Source: Campylobacterales bacterium (GTDB lineage Bacteria > Campylobacterota > Campylobacteria > Campylobacterales > Nitratiruptoraceae). Taken from it: a stretch of 5,820 bases of DNA. The stretch spans positions 1 to 5,820 of the forward strand of contig JAMOUF010000287.1 in NCBI GenBank assembly GCA_027068245.1, in the 5' to 3' direction. Both the position numbers and the translations under genes were made by a program. Of the stretch, positions 1-5,820 are shown piece by piece. Positions within the stretch are counted from its first letter, which is position 1. Each line of letters opens with the position of its first letter. The notes under the pieces were generated by a model, which was not told where the DNA came from, made no database searches, and worked only from the letters and a program-made list of their open reading frames with translations.

Positions 1-252
1 CCTGGTAGTGGTAAAGATATCTTCAAAAGGGTTGATGAAATCGAGCTTCTTCTTTATGGACTGTAACATAAGCTCATCGACTTTGGGAGACTCTTTTTTA
101 TATCTGTCGACGATTTTTTGGAAAAGCTCTTTATTTACCAAAACCCTCTGAGGGTCCAGGTTCAGCTTTTTTGAATAATCAAGTATGAAATCCAACTCCT
201 CTTTTGTCAGGTGGTAGGTTTTTGCCTTGTCATAGATAGAGTTGTTTAACAT
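1..252 (-). CDS. 5' part of a probable PilZ-domain (c-di-GMP receptor-like) protein, partial
   Basis: The first 84 codons of a minus-strand gene run off the left edge. The start is ATG at 252-250, preceded by AAGGA (262-258) at a 5-nt spacing, so the start is well supported. The visible part is soluble, charged and mostly helical, with no signal peptide or membrane segment. Around residues 62-84 it reads DELMLQSIKKKLDF, then a short acidic linker and FTTTR. This recalls a pattern I know from PilZ proteins, where an N-terminal helical module ends in a 'LRKKLGF ... STR' stretch just before the c-di-GMP-binding beta-barrel. The PilZ signatures (RxxxR and DxSxxG) would lie outside the window, so the assignment is an inference. 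If correct, the protein would sense c-di-GMP in the cytoplasm. It follows the tRNA operon on the same strand after about 220 bp and probably has its own promoter. It could instead be an unrelated conserved hypothetical protein. Confidence 0.75.
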   Translation of the reverse strand, partial: MLNNSIYDKAKTYHLTKEELDFILDYSKKLNLDPQRVLVNKELFQKIVDRYKKESPKVDELMLQSIKKKLDFINPFEDIFTTTR

Positions 253-265
253 ATTTATCCTTGGA

Positions 266-285
266 AATGTCACATTTTTGACATT
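266..285. promoter_or_regulatory. Operator-like perfect inverted repeat, AATGTCA-N6-TGACATT
   Basis: Two perfectly complementary 7-base arms (266-272 and 279-285) are separated by 6 bases. A second, overlapping repeat is AAATG-TCA-CATTT (265-277). The site lies just in front of the ribosome binding site of the PilZ-like gene and overlaps the candidate -10 box at 283-288. This is where a dimeric repressor would sit. The 7-6-7 geometry fits a CRP/FNR- or GntR-like dimer site, but the half-site does not match the classic FNR or CRP consensus and I cannot name the regulator. Confidence 0.4.
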
Positions 286-288
286 GTA
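283..288 (-). promoter_or_regulatory. Candidate -10 box (TACAAT) for the PilZ-like gene
   Basis: TACAAT on the minus strand lies 30 bp upstream of the start codon, in an AT-rich stretch. No convincing -35 hexamer is found 17 bp upstream (TATAGC is there), which is common for Campylobacterota sigma-70 promoters. Transcription would begin near 276, inside the inverted repeat at 266-285. This is a weak call based on one hexamer. A second AT-rich stretch at about 305-315 is an alternative. Confidence 0.3.
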
Positions 289-368
289 AATGAATTAGAC
301 TTAAAGCTATATTAAAGCGAACCAATTAAAATATGAGAAGTAGACAGGTTTAAGTTCTGGCAAATAAA

Positions 369-376
369 TGTATAAT
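369..376 (+). promoter_or_regulatory. Orphan plus-strand extended -10 box (TGTATAAT)
   Basis: A full TATAAT with an upstream TG (extended -10) points rightward, predicting a transcript from about 383. No credible plus-strand gene follows. The only ORF begins at 368, overlapping the box itself, encodes 23 residues and has no ribosome binding site. The transcript would run antisense into the tRNA operon. It could drive a small RNA or be a chance match in AT-rich DNA. The rest of the 253-470 gap holds no recognisable gene, and no GC-rich hairpin plus T-run that would end the tRNA operon. Confidence 0.25.
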
Positions 377-468
377 GAGGGGAGTTTTGGTTGGAAAGTG
401 CTTTATTCGATAACTTTTTATTATTTTGACTATGGGTAGATGCGTATTGTAGAAGAGGGAATGAAATC

Positions 469-547
<79 letters not shown>

Positions 548-550
548 AAG

Positions 551-626
551 TGGTGGTCGCTAGTGGACTCGAACCACTGACCACTTGCTTGTAAGGCAAG
601 CGCTCTACCAACTGAGCTAAGCGACC
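551..626 (-). tRNA. tRNA-Val (anticodon TAC)
   Basis: This is a complete 76-nt tRNA with encoded CCA (551-553) and discriminator A. The acceptor stem is GGTCGCT paired with AGCGACC. The anticodon arm is CTTGC-CTTACAA-GCAAG, giving anticodon TAC (591-593 on the plus strand), which reads GTN valine codons when U34 is modified. The T-loop is TTCGAGT. It is the third gene of the operon, 3 nt from tRNA-Glu and 3 nt from tRNA-Asp, so the four must be cut from one precursor. Confidence 0.97.
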
Positions 627-629
627 TCG

Positions 630-705
630 TGGCGACCCCTAGGGGATTTGAACCCCTGTGACCACCGTGAAAGGGTGGCATCCTTGGCCACTAGATGAAG
701 GGGTC
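630..705 (-). tRNA. tRNA-Glu (anticodon TTC)
   Basis: This is a complete 76-nt tRNA with encoded CCA (630-632) and discriminator G. The acceptor stem is GACCCCT paired with AGGGGTC. The anticodon arm is CCACC-CTTTCAC-GGTGG, giving anticodon TTC (669-671 on the plus strand), which reads GAA and GAG. The T-loop is TTCAAAT. It is the second gene of the operon, 7 nt after tRNA-Lys. GAA and GAG are very frequent codons in the proteins encoded in this window. Confidence 0.97.
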
Positions 706-712
706 ATCCAAG

Positions 713-788
713 TGGTGACCCGTGTTGGATTCGAACCAACGGCCCACTCCTTAAAAGGGAGTTGCTCTACCAGCTGAGCTAACGGGTC
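713..788 (-). tRNA. tRNA-Lys (anticodon TTT)
   Basis: This is a complete 76-nt tRNA with encoded CCA (713-715) and discriminator A. The acceptor stem is GACCCGT paired with ACGGGTC. The anticodon arm is ACTCC-CTTTTAA-GGAGT, giving anticodon TTT (753-755 on the plus strand), which reads AAA and AAG. The T-loop is TTCGAAT. It is the first gene of the operon, about 48 nt downstream of the predicted transcription start. Confidence 0.97.
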
Positions 789-842
789 TTCAACGCCTTA
801 TTTAAGGGCTTTTCGCTGTTCCCTTTTGCGTTTGTGAGTGAA

Positions 843-871
843 ATTATATGAAAAAAAATTTCATTTGTCAA
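843..871 (-). promoter_or_regulatory. Full-consensus sigma-70 promoter of the tRNA operon
   Basis: On the minus strand, TTGACA (871-866) is followed by a 17-bp spacer and TATAAT (848-843), so both hexamers are perfect and the spacing is optimal. The spacer contains an A/T run. Transcription should start near 836 and give a leader of about 48 nt before tRNA-Lys. The -35 box lies 16 bp past the cinA stop codon, so the operon is probably independent of cinA, although readthrough from cinA is possible. A consensus this complete is typical of stable-RNA genes. Confidence 0.9.
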
Positions 872-887
872 CACTTTTTGAAAAAAT

Positions 888-1973
888 TCAAAAGAGCTCC
901 TCTTTGGCGACGTTAAAGAGCAGTTTGACCCCATACATCGCGGCTTGGTGCTGTATATAGTTTCTGTCTCCTCTGAAAAGTTTCGTTCTTATTAGCTCTC
1001 CCTCTTTTCCCATACATCCTACTACCACGGTTCCAACCGGTTTGTTGGGAGTGGCCCCTCCAGGGCCGGCTATGCCGCTTATGGCTATGGCGTAGTCGGC
1101 TTTTGCCACCCTTAAAGCCCCTTTTAGCATCTCCTCCACCGTCTCCTCGCTTACGGCGCCAAAGGTTTGCAGCGTCTCCTCTCGCACCCCAAGCCAGGCT
1201 GTTTTCATCTCGTTGGAGTAGGTTACCAAAGAGCCCTTGAATATATTGGAAGAGCCTGGAATTTTCGTCAGCATAGAGGCCAAAAGCCCACCGGTGCAGC
1301 TCTCTGCGAATGTGATGGTTTTGCCGGTAATGGAGAAGGCCTGGATGATATGGTCGAAGATATTGGGGGCTATTACAACCCTGTCCGGATAGCCGTTTTT
1401 TACCGCCTGGGCGAACATCTCAATGTTTCCGTAAGGGTTGTTGATAATGCAGGCTTTGTAAAGCTCGTCACACTCCTTTGTCACAAAGTAGCTTACGTCG
1501 TATTTCTGGGCGTTTTGCTTTAAAATCTCCTCTATCTCCTCTTTGGCGAGGTCTATAAAGTAAAGATGGGTCTTTTTCATCTCTATTTTAAGCAGAGGTT
1601 CCTCCATCTTCTCGCAAGCAGCCGCCCTTATCAGGTTTATCTTCTTCTCCTCTCCTATCAAAAAGGAGTTTTTCGTATAGGAGGAGGACTTTGAAGGAAT
1701 TAGTATATCCTCTTTCAACACCAGGCTGTCTCCAAATATGGTGGCTATGATTTTCGCGGCGGTGGCGTAGGAGCCAAAAGAGCTGATAACCACCAAAGCG
1801 TCGAAATTTTCGTAAGCCGAGGAGATATCCAAAAAGAGGTCTTTGTTCTTTTCGTTCAAAAAATAGATGGAGTTTATCAGAGGAACCCTCTTTTTTATCT
1901 CTCTTATGGCATATTCGATAAAAGCTCTGTTGGTAATGAGTTCTTGACCTATGAATATAACGCCGTTTTTCAT
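888..1973 (-). CDS. cinA: CinA-family protein: PncC-type NMN deamidase domain with degenerate N-terminal domain
   Basis: A 361-residue cytoplasmic protein. The C-terminal half (about residues 205-358) is a clear CinA_C/PncC domain. It has [11 protein letters not shown] at 222-232 with the expected catalytic Ser225, [15 protein letters not shown] at 240-254, [18 protein letters not shown] at 299-316 and FRGDR at 333-337. In this family the domain hydrolyses nicotinamide mononucleotide to nicotinate mononucleotide and ammonia, recycling the product of NAD-dependent DNA ligase. The N-terminal part (about 1-170) occupies the place of the molybdopterin-binding-like COG1058 domain of full-length CinA but is degenerate. 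The usual IGTELL...DTN start is reduced to FIGQELI...N, and the GGLGPT-D-D signature appears to be replaced by SSFGSYATA at 64-72, so its pyrophosphatase activity is doubtful. At 361 residues it is shorter than the usual 410-420. The ATG start has AAGGA (1985-1981) 7 nt upstream. The gene is divergent from ileS. Confidence 0.88.
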   Translation of the reverse strand: MKNGVIFIGQELITNRAFIEYAIREIKKRVPLINSIYFLNEKNKDLFLDISSAYENFDALVVISSFGSYATAAKIIATIFGDSLVLKEDILIPSKSSSYTKNSFLIGEEKKINLIRAAACEKMEEPLLKIEMKKTHLYFIDLAKEEIEEILKQNAQKYDVSYFVTKECDELYKACIINNPYGNIEMFAQAVKNGYPDRVVIAPNIFDHIIQAFSITGKTITFAESCTGGLLASMLTKIPGSSNIFKGSLVTYSNEMKTAWLGVREETLQTFGAVSEETVEEMLKGALRVAKADYAIAISGIAGPGGATPNKPVGTVVVGCMGKEGELIRTKLFRGDRNYIQHQAAMYGVKLLFNVAKEELF

Positions 1974-1991
1974 TTCCTAATCCTTTTTTTC

Positions 1992-1997
1992 ATTATA
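1992..1997 (-). promoter_or_regulatory. -10 box (TATAAT) of the cinA promoter
   Basis: A perfect TATAAT on the minus strand lies 19 bp upstream of the cinA start codon. At 17 bp spacing the -35 position holds TGGTTA (2020-2015), a poor match. The predicted start near 1985 would fall on the ribosome binding site, giving a very short leader. The real start may therefore differ by a few bases, or another promoter may be used. It is back-to-back with the ileS promoter. Confidence 0.5.
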
Positions 1998-2029
1998 ACA
2001 AATTCAGAAGCTTTTAACCACTTTTTTTA

Positions 2030-2035
2030 TATAAT
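2030..2035 (+). promoter_or_regulatory. -10 box (TATAAT) of the ileS-gatA operon promoter
   Basis: A perfect TATAAT on the plus strand is directly preceded by a T-run (2022-2028), the arrangement typical of Campylobacterota vegetative promoters, which lack a clear -35. Transcription would start near 2042, leaving a leader of about 20 nt before ileS. That is too short for a T-box or other riboswitch. The -10 boxes of cinA and ileS are only 32 bp apart, so the two polymerase footprints should overlap. Confidence 0.6.
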
Positions 2036-2062
2036 CGATGTTAAAAACAATAAGAGGGGAAA

Positions 2063-4807
2063 ATGGACTACAAAGAGACGCTGCTTCTTCCAAAAACCAC
2101 ATTTCCGATGCGGGGAAACCTGCCTCAAAACGAGCCTGAAAGATTTAAAAAATGGTTTGAAAAAGATGTGTATGAAAAGATGAAAAAGAAGAGGGAGGGG
2201 GCCCCTCTGTTTACGCTCCACGACGGCCCACCCTATGCCAACGGGCACATACACATAGGACACGCTTTAAACAAAATCCTCAAAGATATCGTAGTCAAAT
2301 ACCGCTACTTCAAAAAAGAGGGCGTCAGATTCACGCCGGGCTGGGACTGTCACGGCCTTCCTATCGAGCAGCAGGTGGAAAAAAAGCTTGGAACAAAGAA
2401 AAAAGAGCAGCTTCCAAAGACGAAGATAAGGCAGCTTTGCCGGGAGCACGCCGCGAAATTCGTAGAAATTCAGAAAGAGGAGTTCAAGGCACTGGGGGTA
2501 ATAGCCGACTGGAAAAAGCCATACCTTACTATGGATTACGCCTTTGAAGCCGATATTTTCAGAGCTTTGTGCCTTATAGCCAAAGAGGGGCTTTTGGTGG
2601 AGCGCAGCAAGCCCGTCTACTGGAGCTGGGCGGCGAAGACCGCTTTGGCCGAGGCCGAGGTGGAGTATGAGGATAAGGTTTCGCCATCGATATATGTGGC
2701 TTTCAAACTGGACGAGGAGGCCCAAAAGAGATATCCGGATGCGGACATAATCATCTGGACCACTACCCCCTGGACCCTTCCGGCAAACGTTGCTATCGCT
2801 TTGAACCCGGATATCGAATATGTTTTGACCAAGGATAACCACATAGTCGCGAAGGACCTTTACGAAGAGCTTAAGAAAAAAGGTGTGGTAAAGGGTGAAA
2901 TTAAAAAGAGTATCAATCCAAAAGAGCTTGAAAACCTTTACGCCATAAATCCTCTAAACGGCAGAAAAAGCCGAATTATCCTGGCCTCTCACGTAACCAC
3001 GGAGAGTGGAACGGGAGCGGTCCACACAGCACCCGGACACGGGGAGGAGGATTACAGGGCCGGGCTTGAGTATGGGCTGGATGTGATTATGCCCGTTGAC
3101 GATGAGGGCAGGTATGACGAGACGGTGGTAAAAGAGGGTCTGCTGCCCCAGGAGTTCGTGGGTATGAACGTCTTTGAGGCAAACGGGAAGATTTTGGAGC
3201 TTTTAGGTAGCGCGCTGCTATACAAAGAGGAGCTCTGCCACTCCTATCCCCACTGCTGGAGAACGCACAAACCGGTGATTTTCAGAGCTACGAAACAGTG
3301 GTTTATAGCCATCGACAAGGCTCCAAAGGGGATGAGGGAGACCTTGAGGCAGATTGCGCTAAAAGAGGTGGAAAAGACCACCTTCTATCCGGAATGGGGC
3401 AGAAACAGGCTAAGGAGTATGATAGAGAACAGACCCGACTGGTGTATAAGCCGTCAAAGAGACTGGGGCGTTCCTATAGCCTTTTTCAGAGACAAAAGAA
3501 GCGGCAAAGTCATATTTGACGACAAAGTTTTGAACTATGTGGCGATGATTTTCGAGCGGTTTGGCAGTGACGCCTGGTACTCCATGAGTATCGAGGAGCT
3601 TTTGTATCCTGGCAGCGGCTACGACCCCGCCGAACTTGAGAAGGTGGAAGATATTTTAGATGTCTGGTTTGACAGCGGCTCTACATGGTATGCGGTTTTA
3701 AAGAGCAGAAACTACGACGCCGGCAACTATCCGGCCGACCTCTATCTTGAGGGCAGCGACCAGCACAGAGGCTGGTTCCAAAGCTCTTTGCTGGTAAGCT
3801 CGGCCATAGAGAAAAGAGCCCCTTACAAAGCGATTCTCACCCACGGCTTTACCGTTGACGAAAAGGGTGAGAAGATGAGCAAGTCCAAGGGTAACGTGGT
3901 TTCACCCCAGGATGTGGCTAAAAAATACGGTGTGGAGATTTTGAGGCTATGGGTTGCCATGAGCGAGTATAAAAGCGACCTTAAAATCAGCGACAATATC
4001 CTTAAACAGGTCTCCGAGCAGTATAGAAAGCTTAGAAATACCTTTCGGTTCATGCTGGCGAACATCAACGATTTGGATGAGCTCGATTATAATTTCAGCG
4101 TTTTGGATAGATGGATACTTTCAAAGGCGAAAAGGGTATTTTCCCAGGTGGAGAAAAACTTCCAGGAATACGAGTTCGCCAAAGGCTTTCATCTGCTTAA
4201 CAATTTCATCGTAAACGATTTTAGCGGTATTTATCTGGATATCTGCAAAGACAGGCTCTACTGTGACGCTTTAAGCGATTCTCACAGAAGAGCGAGCCAG
4301 AGCGCCATGGCCCTTATAGCCAGAGCCCTTTTGGGTCTTATCGCTCCCGTTTTGACCTATACGGCCGACGAGATAGTGGAGCACGCCCCGAAAATTTTGA
4401 AAGGGAATGCGGAGGATATCTTCGATTTCGAGATATTTGAGCTGCCCCAGGTGGAGAGTGGATTTGACGAGGAGTATATGCTGGAGGCCAGAGGGAAATT
4501 TAACGAGATTGTGGATGAGCTGAAGAAGAGAAAAGTGGTGAAGTCCTCGTTGGAGCTTGTTTTGGAAACGGACAGCGATAAAGTGTTGAATATGGATAAA
4601 AGCGAGGCGGAGGACTGGTTTTTGGTAAGCGGTCTTTTTGAAGAGGAGAGCGTCGAGGGCGATGAGTATGGAAGTTTTGTGGTGGATAACGACAACTTTA
4701 TCATAAAGAAGGCGCCGCTATTCAAATGTCCCAGATGCTGGAAATACAAGGCAAAAAGCGAAGGGGGGCTCTGCCCCAGATGCCAAAGGGTGGTAAATGA
4801 ATCTTAG
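2063..4807 (+). CDS. ileS: Isoleucyl-tRNA synthetase
   Basis: A 914-residue class Ia aminoacyl-tRNA synthetase that charges tRNA-Ile with isoleucine in the cytoplasm, close to the usual 920-940 residues of bacterial IleRS. The N-terminus carries the standard [14 protein letters not shown] opening. The catalytic HIGH motif is at 64-67, within [20 protein letters not shown], and [10 protein letters not shown] is at 93-102. The CP1 editing domain (about 185-400) has [11 protein letters not shown] at 232-242 and [16 protein letters not shown] at 316-331; Asp330 matches the conserved editing Asp, so valine proofreading should be intact. [16 protein letters not shown] is at 457-472, DVWFDSGST at 533-541 and KMSKS at 604-608. 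A helical anticodon-binding domain (about 675-830) follows, and a C-terminal zinc finger uses Cys889, Cys892, Cys904 and Cys907. The ATG has a GAGG purine stretch 5 nt upstream. It is the first gene of an operon with a small membrane ORF and gatA. No frameshift or missing key residue is seen. Confidence 0.98.
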   Translation: MDYKETLLLPKTTFPMRGNLPQNEPERFKKWFEKDVYEKMKKKREGAPLFTLHDGPPYANGHIHIGHALNKILKDIVVKYRYFKKEGVRFTPGWDCHGLPIEQQVEKKLGTKKKEQLPKTKIRQLCREHAAKFVEIQKEEFKALGVIADWKKPYLTMDYAFEADIFRALCLIAKEGLLVERSKPVYWSWAAKTALAEAEVEYEDKVSPSIYVAFKLDEEAQKRYPDADIIIWTTTPWTLPANVAIALNPDIEYVLTKDNHIVAKDLYEELKKKGVVKGEIKKSINPKELENLYAINPLNGRKSRIILASHVTTESGTGAVHTAPGHGEEDYRAGLEYGLDVIMPVDDEGRYDETVVKEGLLPQEFVGMNVFEANGKILELLGSALLYKEELCHSYPHCWRTHKPVIFRATKQWFIAIDKAPKGMRETLRQIALKEVEKTTFYPEWGRNRLRSMIENRPDWCISRQRDWGVPIAFFRDKRSGKVIFDDKVLNYVAMIFERFGSDAWYSMSIEELLYPGSGYDPAELEKVEDILDVWFDSGSTWYAVLKSRNYDAGNYPADLYLEGSDQHRGWFQSSLLVSSAIEKRAPYKAILTHGFTVDEKGEKMSKSKGNVVSPQDVAKKYGVEILRLWVAMSEYKSDLKISDNILKQVSEQYRKLRNTFRFMLANINDLDELDYNFSVLDRWILSKAKRVFSQVEKNFQEYEFAKGFHLLNNFIVNDFSGIYLDICKDRLYCDALSDSHRRASQSAMALIARALLGLIAPVLTYTADEIVEHAPKILKGNAEDIFDFEIFELPQVESGFDEEYMLEARGKFNEIVDELKKRKVVKSSLELVLETDSDKVLNMDKSEAEDWFLVSGLFEEESVEGDEYGSFVVDNDNFIIKKAPLFKCPRCWKYKAKSEGGLCPRCQRVVNES

Positions 4808-4910
4808 CAGGCCCGTTACATTCGAGGATATCGCATTGGCGGTAGGCTTTTTCATCGTGCTGACAGGGGTTGGGATTTTATTAGTAAAATTATTAAGGAG
4901 CAGAAGTTGA
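4797..4910 (+). CDS. 37-residue single-span membrane peptide between ileS and gatA
   Basis: A short ORF whose ATG (4797-4799) lies inside the end of ileS, in another frame, overlapping it by 11 bp. AAAGGG (4785-4790) sits 6 nt upstream, a good ribosome binding site. The peptide has a polar N-terminus with two acidic residues (E10, D11), a hydrophobic stretch over about residues 12-30 ([19 protein letters not shown]) and a basic tail, KLLRSRS. This predicts one membrane helix with the C-terminus inside. Its stop (4908-4910) overlaps the gatA start by 4 bp, so all three genes should be translationally coupled. From memory, a similarly small hydrophobic ORF lies between ileS and gatA in Campylobacter jejuni, supporting a real conserved gene. 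Its function is unknown. It might anchor or stabilise something at the membrane, or serve mainly to couple translation into gatA. Confidence 0.7.
   Translation: MNLSRPVTFEDIALAVGFFIVLTGVGILLVKLLRSRS
4895..4909 (+). promoter_or_regulatory. Ribosome binding site and TTG start that define gatA
   Basis: AAGGAG (4895-4900), a full Shine-Dalgarno core, is followed by 6 nt and TTG (4907-4909). Reading from this TTG gives [10 protein letters not shown], the normal GatA N-terminus. The next in-frame start-type codons (TTG at 4916, then ATG at 5015) lack a site this good, and the ATG would remove 36 residues. The bases TTGA are shared by the gatA start and the small ORF's stop, which suggests termination-reinitiation coupling. 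Confidence 0.85.
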
Positions 4911-5820
4911 TAACATTGAAAGAGGCTTTGAAACTTCCAAAAGAGGAGCTGGATGGGATAAAAGAGGAGATAAGAGCGAAGGCCAAAGAGAGCGATTTGA
5001 ACGCATACATCGCGATGGACGAAAGCGGTGAGGGCGTCCCTGTCGCCATAAAAGACAATATCCAGGTGGAAGACTGGGAGGTTACCTGTGCCAGCAAAAT
5101 CCTAAAAGGTTATGTGGCTCCCTACGAGGCCACCGTCGTCAAAAGACTCAAAAGTGCCGGGCTTGCTCCCTTTGGCAGAACCAATATGGACGAGTTTGCA
5201 ATGGGAAGCACCACCGAGAGCAGCTGCTATGGCAAAACCTTGAACCCCAGGGACAAATCAAGGGTTCCAGGCGGCAGCAGTGGCGGCAGTGCGGCTGCGG
5301 TGGCAGGAGGACTTGCCATAGCGGCTCTTGGAAGCGATACGGGTGGAAGTATCAGACAGCCCGCGGCATTTTGCGGTATAGTGGGTATGAAGCCCACATA
5401 TGGCAGAGTCAGCAGATACGGGCTCGCCGCATATGGAAGCAGCCTGGACCAGATAGGCCCCATGACGCAGAATGTGGAGGATGCGGCCCTGCTTTACAAT
5501 ATCATATCCGGATACGACCCAAAAGACAGCACCTCGGCCAATGTAAAAAATGAGGAAATCGTTTTAAGCGGCAATAGAAAACTGAAAATCGCTATTGTCC
5601 CAAACTATGTCAAAGATGCCTCACAGGCGGTGCAAAAGGCCTATGACAAGGCGGTTGATGCATTGAAAAAGGCGGGACACACCATAGTGGAAGTGGAGAT
5701 GATGGACGCCAGGCACAAGATAGCCGCCTACTATATCACGGCCATGGCGGAGGCCAGCACCAACCTCAGCCGTTATGACGGGGTAAGATATGGCAACCGG
5801 GTGGATGCTCCAACTCTTAA
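4907..5820 (+). CDS. gatA: Glutamyl-tRNA(Gln)/aspartyl-tRNA(Asn) amidotransferase subunit A, 3' end missing
   Basis: The first 304 codons are present out of a usual 450-485 or so, and the gene runs off the right edge. GatA is the glutaminase subunit of cytoplasmic GatCAB. It releases ammonia from glutamine, which is passed to GatB to amidate Glu-tRNA(Gln) and, where AsnRS is absent, Asp-tRNA(Asn). The amidase-signature triad is complete: Lys49 in PVAIKDN, cis-Ser124 in [14 protein letters not shown] (120-133) and nucleophile Ser148 in [16 protein letters not shown] (142-157). Also conserved are [14 protein letters not shown] (91-104) and [19 protein letters not shown] (169-187). The C-terminal glutamine-binding residues lie beyond the window. 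The start is TTG, chosen because of the AAGGAG 6 nt upstream and the family-typical MITLKEAL N-terminus. It overlaps the small membrane ORF by 4 bp and is the third visible gene of the ileS operon. Campylobacterota generally lack GlnRS, so GatCAB should be essential here. Confidence 0.96.
   Translation, partial: MITLKEALKLPKEELDGIKEEIRAKAKESDLNAYIAMDESGEGVPVAIKDNIQVEDWEVTCASKILKGYVAPYEATVVKRLKSAGLAPFGRTNMDEFAMGSTTESSCYGKTLNPRDKSRVPGGSSGGSAAAVAGGLAIAALGSDTGGSIRQPAAFCGIVGMKPTYGRVSRYGLAAYGSSLDQIGPMTQNVEDAALLYNIISGYDPKDSTSANVKNEEIVLSGNRKLKIAIVPNYVKDASQAVQKAYDKAVDALKKAGHTIVEVEMMDARHKIAAYYITAMAEASTNLSRYDGVRYGNRVDAPTL

Noticed and set aside
368..439. 23-residue plus-strand ORF starting at 368
   Set aside because: The start codon overlaps the -10 box that would have to transcribe it, there is no ribosome binding site, and the peptide has no distinctive features.
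874..894. A/T-rich hairpin at the cinA stop codon as an intrinsic terminator
   Set aside because: The arms (CTTTTGAA and TTCAAAAG with one extra base) contain almost no GC, overlap the coding end and the -35 region, and no T-run follows in the right place. It is too weak to call.
1167..1523. 118-codon open frame on the plus strand opposite cinA
   Set aside because: It lies wholly inside a gene with clear PncC motifs, has low-complexity shadow composition, and shows no recognisable domain or own promoter.
2036..2062. T-box or other riboswitch controlling ileS
   Set aside because: The predicted leader is only about 20 nt, and no T-box sequence or specifier stem exists between the -10 box and the start codon.
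2267..2842. 191-codon open frame on the minus strand opposite ileS
   Set aside because: It is antisense to the best-conserved part of ileS, including the editing region, and resembles no family I know. The strong ileS motifs explain the DNA.
4357..4749. 130-codon serine-rich open frame on the minus strand opposite the ileS 3' end
   Set aside because: Its Ser/Leu/Phe-rich composition is the expected mirror of the Lys/Glu-rich IleRS C-terminus. No ribosome binding site or context supports it.

Overview
The window looks like a chromosomal segment of a Campylobacterota (Epsilonproteobacteria) genome. The main reason is the tight order ileS, a tiny membrane-protein ORF, then gatA, which I recall from Campylobacter and its relatives. 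The GatA sequence is also of that type, and the promoters fit: strong TATAAT -10 boxes preceded by T-rich DNA. Heavy AAA, GAG and AGA/AGG codon use with intermediate GC fits a sulfur- or vent-type member better than the very AT-rich pathogens, but the genus is an inference I cannot test here.

Layout. Positions 1-252 (minus) hold the 5' part of a gene whose N-terminus resembles the region in front of a PilZ domain. Its upstream DNA (253-470) carries a perfect 7-bp inverted repeat overlapping a candidate promoter, plus an unassigned plus-strand extended -10 box. Positions 471-788 (minus) are a compact four-tRNA operon, transcribed Lys(TTT)-Glu(TTC)-Val(TAC)-Asp(GTC), each with an encoded CCA end. 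A full-consensus sigma-70 promoter (TTGACA, 17 bp, TATAAT) drives it. Positions 888-1973 (minus) encode a CinA-family protein with an intact C-terminal NMN-deamidase (PncC) domain and a degenerate N-terminal domain.

A divergent promoter region (1974-2062) separates cinA from a plus-strand operon. The operon consists of ileS (isoleucyl-tRNA synthetase, 2063-4807), a 37-residue single-span membrane peptide (4797-4910) overlapping the end of ileS, and gatA (4907 to the window edge). gatA starts at TTG and overlaps the small ORF by 4 bp.

The theme is translation. IleRS charges tRNA-Ile. GatA is the amidase subunit of GatCAB, which converts Glu-tRNA(Gln), and in many such bacteria Asp-tRNA(Asn), to the correct amidated form. 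The nearby tRNA operon supplies tRNA-Glu and tRNA-Asp, cognates of the synthetases that normally make those misacylated species. CinA belongs to NAD salvage. The window is mostly ordinary core genome. The less routine points are the small membrane ORF wedged between ileS and gatA, the degenerate CinA N-domain, and the palindrome in front of the PilZ-like gene. I see no mobile element, CRISPR array or defence system.
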